The translations under genes and the position numbers were made by a program. From NCBI GenBank assembly GCA_020442465.1, contig JAGRJY010000157.1:1-64000 (forward strand): a stretch of DNA of 64,000 nucleotides, in the 5' to 3' direction. Each line of letters opens with the position of its first letter. Positions within the stretch are counted from its first letter, which is position 1. This DNA comes from Lysobacterales bacterium (lineage in GTDB: Bacteria > Pseudomonadota > Gammaproteobacteria > Xanthomonadales > Xanthomonadaceae). The notes under the pieces were generated by a model. That model made no database searches. It had not been told where the DNA came from and saw only the letters and a program-made list of their open reading frames with translations. This document shows, piece after piece, positions 8,888 through 16,625 of the stretch.

Positions 8888-11800
8888 GTGCCTCCTGGAC
8901 CGAGGTGAGCCTCGACGGACGACTCCTGGTCGAAGCCAGCGCCGGCACCGGCAAGACCTGGACGCTCGCCGCGCTCTATCTTCGCCTGATTATCGAGCAG
9001 CGGCGCACGCCCCACGACATCGTCGTCACCGCGTTCACCGATGCGGCAGCGCAGGAGCTGCGACAGCGCATCCGCGATCGGTTGCGCGATGCGGTGTCCT
9101 GGCTGCAAGAGGGTGTCTGCCGCGAACCGGCCATCGCAGCGTATCTGCAGGACCAGGCCGAACCGCGCCCGACGCTGCTCGGTCGCCTGCGCCTCGCTCT
9201 GCTCGACCTCGACGCCGCACCGATCGGCACCCTGCACGGGCTTTGCTTGCGAATCCTCGGAGAATACCCCCTGGAATCCGGCAGTGATCCGACCGGGCTC
9301 GAGCTGGTCGACGAACCGGCCCTGCGGCGCGAGCTGCTCGACGACCTCTGGCGCGGACTGACCCAGTCGGCGTCGGTCCGGGATCCGGTCATCGATGCGG
9401 TAACGCGCCAGCTGCTCGACGACGGCCGCGACCGCCTGCTGAAGTCCCTGTCGCCCCTGCTGCAGGACGCCGTTGGCCTGCGCGCGCCGGAAGCAGCACG
9501 GGTCAGCGCATGCGCGCACCTCCCGGAACGCCGCGCATGGGCGCCGGCTTGGCGTGACCTTGCGGAGGATGCCGCAGCGTTCGCGAGAGTCAATTCCAGC
9601 GTGCGCAAGGAACTTCGTGCCCTCGCCGATCTGGTCGAGCGCACGCACGGCGGATTCCGCCTGACCGATCCGCTCAAGTATCTGGCTGGCACCGACCGGG
9701 AAAACCTGTTCAAGCAGTTCCACAAGGACCGGCGGGCCGCGATGCACGACGACCCGGCGCTGACGGCGGCCCTCGTGGTCGCTCCGCTCGCCGACGTGGC
9801 CCAGCGCCTGCTTCGCGGCGCCGGCCTCGCTCACTGCCGCGGGATCTTCCTCGCATTGCGCCAGCGTCGCCTCAGCGAGCGCCGACTGATCGGCTATGAC
9901 GACATGATCGGGCGGGTGCATGACGCGGTGTGCGGCAGGGCTTCCCTCGACGGAGCGCTTGCTGACCGGCTGTTCGAGCGATGGCCGGTGGCCCTGGTGG
10001 ACGAGTTCCAGGACACCGATCCGCGTCAGTACGCCATCTTCGATCGCGTGTACGGCGGGCGTGGCAGCCTGCTCCTGGTCGGCGATCCCAAGCAGGCGAT
10101 CTATGGATTCCGCGGTGGTGACGTGCACACCTATCAGCGCGCAGCCGCCGACTGCCCGTCGCACCTCAAGCTCGACCACAACCATCGGGCGAGCCGCGCG
10201 ATGGTAGAGGCGCTGAACAACCTGTACGCGCGCGGCGCCGACGGCTTCAGGATTCCACCCGGACCGACGCAGTTCGGCTACGTCGAAGTGAAACCGACCA
10301 GCCGACGCGACGGCGAGCCCTACACCCACGCCGGCGATCCGGTTGACCGACCCCTGACCGTGCATGCGCTGCCGGTTGACCAGGATCCACTGCGTGCGCC
10401 GCAGCGCGTGTCCTTGGCGCTCGAGTCCTGCGCCGGCCTGGTCGCCGCGACGCTCGCGTCCGGCGACCACCGTATCGGCGCGCGGGCGCTGCAAGCCGGC
10501 GACATCGCGATCCTGCTGCCGCGCCACCAGGACGTGTTCGCCATGCGCCAGGCGCTTCGACGCCATGGCATTCCTGCGGCCGGAGCCGGGCGAAGCGATG
10601 TGTTCAGCGCCGACTGGGCCCGGGCCCTGCAGCTGCAGCTCTGGGCATGGCTGCATCCCACCGATGCCGACGCTGCGCGCGCTGCGCTCCTTTCGCCACT
10701 GCACGCCGTGCCGCTGGATCGCCTCCACCCCGAGCACGTCGACGCCGACTTTCTCGGCACATCGATGCGCCAGATCGCCGAGCAGGCCGAACGCTGGCGT
10801 CGCGGCGGCGTTGCCGCTGCACTGGCGCCCCTGATCGAGAATCAAACCCCGCGCCTGATGACCGATGCTGCCGCCGGCGAACGTGCCCTCACCGACCTGC
10901 GCCACTTGACTGAACTGCTGGCGGTGGCCGAGTCCGAAGGCCACCGCGACGAGTCGCTGTGGCACTGGCTCGCCGCGCGCCGCGCAGACGAAGGTATCGA
11001 TGCCGACGCCCGACAGCTGCGCATCGAGTCGGACCAGCAGCGCGTGCGCCTGATGACCCTGCATGCGGCAAAGGGTCTGGAATTCCACTGGGTGTTGCTG
11101 CCACTGATGTGGAACCAGACGCCGAGGACGGTCGATTGGCCGATCGGCTTCGACGACTCAACCGGCGATCGCTTCGTCGATCTGGGCAGCGCGTCGTACG
11201 AGGCGACGCGGGACTTCGCCGCCGAGGAGGATCAGCGCGAACGACTACGCGTGCTCTACGTGGCGCTCACCCGCGCCTCACACCGTTGCGACGTCTGGGC
11301 GATGGACCCTGAGCGCCCTGCGCACGGCGGATCCAAGTCCGCGGTGGCGGAAGCGAAACGCTCCGCCGTCGACCTCTTGCTCCAGCCGCTGTTTGCGGCG
11401 CAGCGCGATGGTGGGCGGATCGGGATCGGGGGCGTGGCGTGGCGGCAAGCCTGGCCGAAGCACGACGTCTCGCTGCCCGTCCTTGAACACGATGGTGCGG
11501 CGATCACCTGGCCCGAGCCGCCGCCGGTGCCGAAGCTGCGCAGCCTCGCCAGTTTTTCCAGCCTGACCCACCGGCGACGTGCGGAGACTGCCCGGGCGCA
11601 GGACGAGGTGGAGACGCCCGCCGATGAAGATGCGGCGACTGCGGCCGCCACACCGCATCCGGAGCTGCTGGAGTGGAACCAGGTCGGTGGCCCGGCCTTC
11701 GGCAATGCCTTGCACGGCATGCTCGAACGCCGTGATCCGAACCAGGCCATGTCGGTGCAAACGGCTCTGGTCCATGCCTGCCTGCGCGAGTTCGGCTGTC

Positions 11801-12441
11801 CGACCACGCTGTTGCGGCGGGAATGGCTCGATCGCATCGCGCGGAGACTCGACTGCGTGCTGACGTCGGCGCTGGAGCCTGGACTTTCGCTGGTCGGCCT
11901 GAGCCCCCGACAACAGCGCGCCGAGCTGGACTTCCGCATGCTGCTCGACGAGGTGTCTCTGGCAAGGCTTCGAGACGTCCTGACCGAACACGCCTGCGCT
12001 GATCTACTGCCCGCGAGCGTGCCGATACGCGAGCTGTCCGGCCTGCTGACAGGCAAGATCGACCTTGTGTTCGAGCACGACGGACGACTGCATGTGCTCG
12101 ACTACAAGAGCAATCGCCTGGGTTCGACCATGGCCGACTACGCGGCTACTTCGCTGCAGCACGCGATGAAGCGACACGGCTACGGATTCCAGGCGCTGCT
12201 GTACACGCTGGCCGTACATCGCTACGCGCGGCAGCGACGCCACGACTACCACGCGGGCACCCATCTCGGTCCCTGCTGGTATCTGTTTCTGCGCGGTGTC
12301 GGACTCGACACGGATGTCGACTCCTCGCTGGGCATCTGGCGGCACCAGTTCGCCCCTGAGCTGATCGAGGAGGTGGATGGGGTGTTCGTGGGTGTCGGCG
12401 CGGCGGGCGAAAGGGCGAGTGCCGCCGCGGTGTACCCATGA
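8884..12441 (+). CDS. recB: Exonuclease V (RecBCD) beta subunit, 3'-5' helicase and nuclease
   Basis: The GTG at 8884 overlaps the recC stop and gives 1185 residues. The UvrD/Rep-type helicase has Walker A ASAGTGKT (residues 18-25), motif II DEFQDTD, motif III GDPKQAIYGFRGGD and motif VI VLYVALTRASHR. The C-terminal nuclease keeps the catalytic core, with GKIDLVFEHDGRLHVLDYKSN carrying the metal-binding Asp residues and the Lys of the DYK motif. Both activities should therefore be intact. The frame is open upstream inside recC, but the GTG overlap is the natural start. It overlaps recD by 4 bp (ATGA). Confidence 0.95.
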   Translation: MSASWTEVSLDGRLLVEASAGTGKTWTLAALYLRLIIEQRRTPHDIVVTAFTDAAAQELRQRIRDRLRDAVSWLQEGVCREPAIAAYLQDQAEPRPTLLGRLRLALLDLDAAPIGTLHGLCLRILGEYPLESGSDPTGLELVDEPALRRELLDDLWRGLTQSASVRDPVIDAVTRQLLDDGRDRLLKSLSPLLQDAVGLRAPEAARVSACAHLPERRAWAPAWRDLAEDAAAFARVNSSVRKELRALADLVERTHGGFRLTDPLKYLAGTDRENLFKQFHKDRRAAMHDDPALTAALVVAPLADVAQRLLRGAGLAHCRGIFLALRQRRLSERRLIGYDDMIGRVHDAVCGRASLDGALADRLFERWPVALVDEFQDTDPRQYAIFDRVYGGRGSLLLVGDPKQAIYGFRGGDVHTYQRAAADCPSHLKLDHNHRASRAMVEALNNLYARGADGFRIPPGPTQFGYVEVKPTSRRDGEPYTHAGDPVDRPLTVHALPVDQDPLRAPQRVSLALESCAGLVAATLASGDHRIGARALQAGDIAILLPRHQDVFAMRQALRRHGIPAAGAGRSDVFSADWARALQLQLWAWLHPTDADAARAALLSPLHAVPLDRLHPEHVDADFLGTSMRQIAEQAERWRRGGVAAALAPLIENQTPRLMTDAAAGERALTDLRHLTELLAVAESEGHRDESLWHWLAARRADEGIDADARQLRIESDQQRVRLMTLHAAKGLEFHWVLLPLMWNQTPRTVDWPIGFDDSTGDRFVDLGSASYEATRDFAAEEDQRERLRVLYVALTRASHRCDVWAMDPERPAHGGSKSAVAEAKRSAVDLLLQPLFAAQRDGGRIGIGGVAWRQAWPKHDVSLPVLEHDGAAITWPEPPPVPKLRSLASFSSLTHRRRAETARAQDEVETPADEDAATAAATPHPELLEWNQVGGPAFGNALHGMLERRDPNQAMSVQTALVHACLREFGCPTTLLRREWLDRIARRLDCVLTSALEPGLSLVGLSPRQQRAELDFRMLLDEVSLARLRDVLTEHACADLLPASVPIRELSGLLTGKIDLVFEHDGRLHVLDYKSNRLGSTMADYAATSLQHAMKRHGYGFQALLYTLAVHRYARQRRHDYHAGTHLGPCWYLFLRGVGLDTDVDSSLGIWRHQFAPELIEEVDGVFVGVGAAGERASAAAVYP

Positions 12442-14267
12442 GTGCACGCCTTCTTGAACACTACGATCCACCGGGCATGCCGGAAGACGGATGGCGGCCT
12501 GAGGAGCGTCTGGTGGCCACATGGGTGCGGGCGCACGGCGCCAGCGATGCGCTGTCCACAGCGGTCGCCTGGCTGGCACGCGCCGAGTCGATGGGTGACA
12601 GCTGCCTCGCGCTCGCCGAACCCCAGCGCTGCGGAAGCCCCGGCTGGCCGACCTCGGCCGTCGCAGCGCTTCGCACCGAGCCCCTGGTGGGCGACGGCGC
12701 GTCCGTCGTGCCGCTGGTGATCGACGATCACAATCGCCTGTACTGGTGGCGCAACTGGCGGCATGAACAGGTGATCAGCGAAACACTGGGCCGTCGCATC
12801 GGCACTCGCGGATCGAATCCTGCGGCGAACAATGCTTCGGATTCGAACGCGCAGGCCATCGTCGACATGCTGTTTGCCGACAGCGACGGGGCCCATGATG
12901 CCGCCCAGCGCGAGGCCGTCCGGCGCGCGGGCGAGGCACTGCTGATCCTCACCGGTGGACCGGGCACCGGCAAGACGCGCACCGCGCTGCGACTGCTGCT
13001 CGCGTCGCAGCTGACGTCGGAACAGCCGCTGCGCATCGCCCTGGCCGCGCCCACCGGCAAGGCAGCCCAGCGGCTGAACGAGGCGTTGCAGCAGGGCGCC
13101 ACCGCGCTGCGCGAGACGAGTGCCGCACCGCCCGACTCAGCGGTGTACAGCGCGCTGCAGGCGCTGCTGACCGAGCCCGCGCGCACCGTGCATCGTCTGC
13201 TCGGCTATTCGCCGACGAGTCGCCGGTTCCGATACGGCCGTGGGCGCCCGCTCGACGTCGATGTGGTTCTCGTCGACGAGGCTTCGATGCTCGATCTCGA
13301 CACGTTGCGCGCGCTGTGCGACGCGCTGCCGTCCCGGGCCGCCCTGGTGCTGATGGGCGATGCCGAACAGCTGGGATCGGTATCCACCGGCTCGGTGTTC
13401 GACGACATCGTGCAGACGCTGGAGGATGGGGAAGGCAGTCCGGTGGTTCGTCTGTCCTACGGATTCCGCAGCGATGCGGCGCTCACGCCCGCACTGGACG
13501 CGACCCGCTGGGGCGATGCAGATCGGCTCATCGAACAATGTTCCGACCGGTCTGCCACGCTGCATGACGTGCCCGACCGGCACGCTCTGGCGCACCGCAT
13601 CCACGATTGGGCCCGCTCAACCGTTCAACGTATCGCTCCGCTCGCGCACGGCAGAGGCGAGGAGGCCGCGCGAGAACTGCTGTCGGCCTGGCATGGCCGC
13701 CAGGTCCTTTGCGCGCTGCGCGAGGGCGACTTCGGCGCCGAGCGCATCGCTGTGCGCCTCGACGCTGCGCTCGCAGAAACGCTGGGCGTGCCTGCCGACC
13801 GCAGGGACTTCGCCGGACGCAGCGTCCTGATCCGCCACAACGACTACGGTCGCGCCCTGTTCAACGGCGACCTCGGCGTGTTGCTGCCCGACCACAACGG
13901 ACGGCTCCGCGCGTGGTTCCCGCCCTCGGGGGGCGAGACCGCCATGCGCGCGTTCGCCCCGGAAGATCTGCCTGGCCACACCTCGGCGGCCGCGCTCACG
14001 GTCCACAAGAGCCAGGGTTCGGAGTACGGCCATGTCGCGCTCGTCCTCCCGCCCTCGCCCCATCTCGAACTGCTCGATCGTCGGCTCGTCTACACCGCGC
14101 TCACCCGAGCGCGCGACTCCTTCGAGCTGTGGTGCGACGAGGCCGTGCTCCGCGCCGCCCTCGCCCGACGAAGCGGTCGCGTGGGGGGGCTGCGCGACAA
14201 GCTGATGGCACAACTCGTCATTTCCGCGATGCGACGCACCGCACCACCCAAGGATCCTGTTGAATGA
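12438..14267 (+). CDS. recD: Exonuclease V (RecBCD) alpha subunit, 5'-3' helicase
   Basis: 609 residues, typical for RecD. An N-terminal domain of about 150 residues is followed by the SF1B helicase core with Walker A GGPGTGKT (173-180), motif II LVDEASMLD, motif III GDAEQLGSVSTGSVFDD, motif V LTVHKSQGSEYGHV and motif VI VYTALTRARD. It provides the second motor of RecBCD for double-strand break repair and degradation of foreign linear DNA. The ATGA overlap with recB and a further ATGA overlap with the next gene place it in the middle of a four-gene operon. Confidence 0.95.
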   Translation: MSARLLEHYDPPGMPEDGWRPEERLVATWVRAHGASDALSTAVAWLARAESMGDSCLALAEPQRCGSPGWPTSAVAALRTEPLVGDGASVVPLVIDDHNRLYWWRNWRHEQVISETLGRRIGTRGSNPAANNASDSNAQAIVDMLFADSDGAHDAAQREAVRRAGEALLILTGGPGTGKTRTALRLLLASQLTSEQPLRIALAAPTGKAAQRLNEALQQGATALRETSAAPPDSAVYSALQALLTEPARTVHRLLGYSPTSRRFRYGRGRPLDVDVVLVDEASMLDLDTLRALCDALPSRAALVLMGDAEQLGSVSTGSVFDDIVQTLEDGEGSPVVRLSYGFRSDAALTPALDATRWGDADRLIEQCSDRSATLHDVPDRHALAHRIHDWARSTVQRIAPLAHGRGEEAARELLSAWHGRQVLCALREGDFGAERIAVRLDAALAETLGVPADRRDFAGRSVLIRHNDYGRALFNGDLGVLLPDHNGRLRAWFPPSGGETAMRAFAPEDLPGHTSAAALTVHKSQGSEYGHVALVLPPSPHLELLDRRLVYTALTRARDSFELWCDEAVLRAALARRSGRVGGLRDKLMAQLVISAMRRTAPPKDPVE

Positions 14268-14896
14268 GGCCCATTGACTGGTTTTTTGACCCGATCAGCC
14301 CGTTCGCCTGGCTGCAGTGGCCCGCAGTCCGACGTCTCGCCTCCGAACATGCCGTTCAACTTCGCCCCGTGCTGTTCGCCGGCATCCTCAAGGAAAACGG
14401 CCAACTCGGCCCTGCGGAGATTCCCTCCAAGCGCCTGTTCACCTACCGCCACGCGCAGTGGCGGGCCGAGCAAGCCGGACGAACGATGCGCTTCCCTCCC
14501 GCGCATCCGTTCAACTCACTGGGCGCGCTGCGACTCTGCCTTCTGGCCGGCTGCACACCGGATGCCGTCGAGGCCGTGCTCGACCACATCTGGCGCGACG
14601 GCCGCGCGCTCGACACACCCGAATCGATCGATGCCCTCGGCGTCCGGATCGGCATGCCGGACGCTTCGCGGCGGTGCAGCGACGACGCCGTGCGCAGCGC
14701 GCTGCGCCGAAACGGCGAAGAGGCCATCGGCCGCGGCCTGTTCGGCGTGCCGACTCTGGTCATCGACGACGAACTGTTCTGGGGCGAAGACGCCACCGGC
14801 ATGGCGCTCGCCTACCTGCGCGACGACACAGTGTTCGAGCGCGGCGAGTACCCGAGGCTGCGTGATCTTCCGGTCGCGGCTAGCCGGGCGCGATAG
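14264..14896 (+). CDS. 2-hydroxychromene-2-carboxylate isomerase / GST-kappa family protein
   Basis: 210 residues with a DsbA-like thioredoxin fold of the kappa glutathione transferase type. The N-terminus WFFDPISPFAWL carries the Ser (in SPF) used by HCCA isomerases in place of a CxxC pair. GRGLFGVPTLVIDDELFWGED is the conserved cis-Pro region and C-terminal signature. HCCA isomerase acts in naphthalene degradation, but no such pathway genes are near, so a general glutathione-linked role is more likely. Its ATG overlaps the recD stop by 4 bp, an unexpected partner for DNA repair genes. Confidence 0.85.
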   Translation: MRPIDWFFDPISPFAWLQWPAVRRLASEHAVQLRPVLFAGILKENGQLGPAEIPSKRLFTYRHAQWRAEQAGRTMRFPPAHPFNSLGALRLCLLAGCTPDAVEAVLDHIWRDGRALDTPESIDALGVRIGMPDASRRCSDDAVRSALRRNGEEAIGRGLFGVPTLVIDDELFWGEDATGMALAYLRDDTVFERGEYPRLRDLPVAASRAR

Positions 14897-15073
14897 GCTT
14901 CCGAGTCAGATCAAGCACGGGACGGCACTGCCTTGATCGCTGGCTGCATCGCCGCAAACCCAACATCACCACCACGACGTGAGGGTTTTCCCCTGCCCCG
15001 GTCTGGGGAGTTCCACCGATGACGCGAATCCACGCGGGCGGTTCAATGAACACCGAATCATCGGGAGACCTCC

Positions 15074-15655
15074 ATGAACTTCTCAGCCATGTTCGCCAGC
15101 CTTGCCGCCATCGTCGACGGTCCGACGCCCACCGGGCCACAGCCGCTGACGCTACACACGCCGGTTCGCTATGACCCGGGCGTGCTGTCCGAGCTGGCCC
15201 GGTCGGAGTCGGCCATCCGGGGTGCCTTCGACGACTTCATGCGCAGCGTCCGCGGCCTCGCTGCCGTGGAAGCAGAGCGGTCCGCGGCGGCGATGGCCGC
15301 TTCGCTGCGACAGCTGCATCGGGAAGAGGCGATCCAGGTCTATCCCGTGCTGGCGAGTCGCTTCGCCGACGACCCCGAAGTCGAACAGGCGGTCAGCGAA
15401 GCGCGCCAGGACCAGTTCGGCCTGGTGCGGCAACTGCTTCGCCTGGTCGAGAACATCCTCGAGTCGGCGCGCCACCAGTTGGTGCTGGAGTCCGATCTGT
15501 ATCGCGCCGAAGACCTGCTGCTTCGCTATTTCGAGAACAAGCAGCAGTTCGTGTACGCGGCCTATCGCGCCACGGTGGAGCATGTGTCGCGGCAGGAAAG
15601 ACGAGCACCGGCGCTGCTGGGTTCGCTGACGAGCGGCAAGCTCGCGAACGCCTGA
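15074..15655 (+). CDS. Helical protein resembling hemerythrin domains but lacking the metal ligands
   Basis: 193 residues, predicted almost wholly alpha-helical, soluble and without a signal peptide. The segment TPVRYDPGVLSEL at about residues 31-43 and LHREEAIQVYPVL near residues 82-94 resemble the start and third helix of bacterial hemerythrin-like (HHE) proteins. The His of the first DH pair is replaced by ES, and only isolated His residues remain (one in LHREE, one in RHQ), so a di-iron site is unlikely. It stands alone, with a 177-bp gap after the isomerase gene. The start ATG has GGAGA upstream (GGGAGACCTCC). Hypothetical protein with a weak family hint. Confidence 0.6.
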   Translation: MNFSAMFASLAAIVDGPTPTGPQPLTLHTPVRYDPGVLSELARSESAIRGAFDDFMRSVRGLAAVEAERSAAAMAASLRQLHREEAIQVYPVLASRFADDPEVEQAVSEARQDQFGLVRQLLRLVENILESARHQLVLESDLYRAEDLLLRYFENKQQFVYAAYRATVEHVSRQERRAPALLGSLTSGKLANA

Positions 15656-15696
15656 AGCAGCTGGGCCAGTCCGCTGGCGCTGATCGCGGCCCACCC

Positions 15697-15743
15697 TTGC
15701 GTTGCCGGCGGCGTCAGCTATACACTGAACCAAATGGTTCAGT
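15697..15743 (+). promoter_or_regulatory. ArsR-family promoter and operator palindrome over the start codon
   Basis: The perfect palindrome ACTGAACCaaatGGTTCAGT (15724-15743) has 8-bp arms and straddles the ATG at 15734. A plausible promoter lies immediately upstream: TTGCGT at 15697-15702, 16 bp, then TATACA at 15719-15724. Transcription would then start about 3 bp before the ATG, and no Shine-Dalgarno sequence is present, so the mRNA is probably leaderless or nearly so. Position and symmetry suit autorepression by the winged-helix product. Confidence 0.65.
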
Positions 15744-16099
15744 TTGACGCCACCCAGCTCAACGCGTCCTTCGCCGCCCTCGCCGACGCCACCCGACGCG
15801 GCGTGCTCGACCAGCTCGCCCGCGGCGACGCCTCCATCAGCGACCTGGCCGACCGCTTCGCCATGACCCTGACCGGCATGAAGAAGCACGTCGGCGTACT
15901 CGAGCAGGCCGGTCTCGTGACCACGGAGAAAGTAGGCCGCGTGCGCACCTGTCGTATCGGCCCGGGCCGACTCGACAAGGCGATGCAGTGGATTGCGCGG
16001 TATCGGCAGGTGTGGGACGCACGATTCGACGCGCTGGATGAAGTGCTCGACGAACTCAAACAATCGGAGCAGGCCCGTGGCCGAAGCAAACAGAAGTGA
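15734..16099 (+). CDS. ArsR-family winged-helix transcriptional regulator
   Basis: 121 residues. The winged helix spans about residues 10-85, with ALADATRRGVLDQLARGDASI and the recognition region ADRFAMTLTGMKKHVGVLEQAGL. No CxC-type metal site is visible, so it belongs to the non-metal-sensing subgroup usually paired with an SRPBCC (AHSA1) protein, as here. The start is inside the operator palindrome. The downstream SRPBCC gene begins 23 bp before this stop, so the two are translationally coupled and probably sense or handle the same small molecule. Confidence 0.92.
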   Translation: MVQFDATQLNASFAALADATRRGVLDQLARGDASISDLADRFAMTLTGMKKHVGVLEQAGLVTTEKVGRVRTCRIGPGRLDKAMQWIARYRQVWDARFDALDEVLDELKQSEQARGRSKQK

Positions 16100-16574
16100 A
16101 ACCGGGCGCACGACGGTGCAGAAGGCCTCGGATCGCGAAGTCGTGGTCACGCGCGTATTCAACGCCCCCGCGCGACTCGTGTTCGCGGCATGGTCGAAGC
16201 CTGACCTGTTCAGGAAGTGGTGGGTGCCCCGATCCATGGGCATGACGCTTCGCTCCTGCGAGATGGACGTGCGCACCGGCGGCACCTACCGGCTGGAGTT
16301 CGGCGACGATCCCGCGAATACGCTGGCCTTCTTCGGCACCTACCTCGACGTGGTGCCCGACCAGCGCATCGTGTGGACGAACGAAGAGAGTGGCGAAGCG
16401 GGCTCGGTCACCACCGTAACGCTCGTTGAGCAGGACGGACGGACGCAGCTCGAACTGCGCGAGCGATATCCGACCAAGGAGGCCCTCGACGAAGCCGGCA
16501 CCGGCGCGCAGGACGCGCTCCACGAGACGTTCGCCCAGCTCGACGAGCTGCTTGCCGCGCTGACAGCGAGCTGA
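16077..16574 (+). CDS. SRPBCC (AHSA1-type) ligand-binding domain protein
   Basis: 165 residues from a GTG at 16077 that overlaps the regulator gene. The frame is open further upstream, but only this start removes unrelated sequence. Family signatures are VTRVFNAPARLVFAAWSKPDLFRKWW, the TGGTYRLEF strand and the C-terminal helix LHETFAQLDELLAAL. These proteins form a hydrophobic pocket, and a role in binding or transforming a small organic ligand is inferred from the ArsR-SRPBCC pairing. No catalytic residue can be assigned. Confidence 0.88.
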   Translation: MAEANRSETGRTTVQKASDREVVVTRVFNAPARLVFAAWSKPDLFRKWWVPRSMGMTLRSCEMDVRTGGTYRLEFGDDPANTLAFFGTYLDVVPDQRIVWTNEESGEAGSVTTVTLVEQDGRTQLELRERYPTKEALDEAGTGAQDALHETFAQLDELLAALTAS

Positions 16575-16625
16575 CGCGCCGACGCGCGCCCGGGCAGGAC
16601 AGCAGCCAGCCAGTGGCCCATGACG

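Noticed and set aside
8743..11088. 781-codon minus-strand frame over recB
   Set aside because: Antisense to intact helicase and nuclease motifs of RecB.
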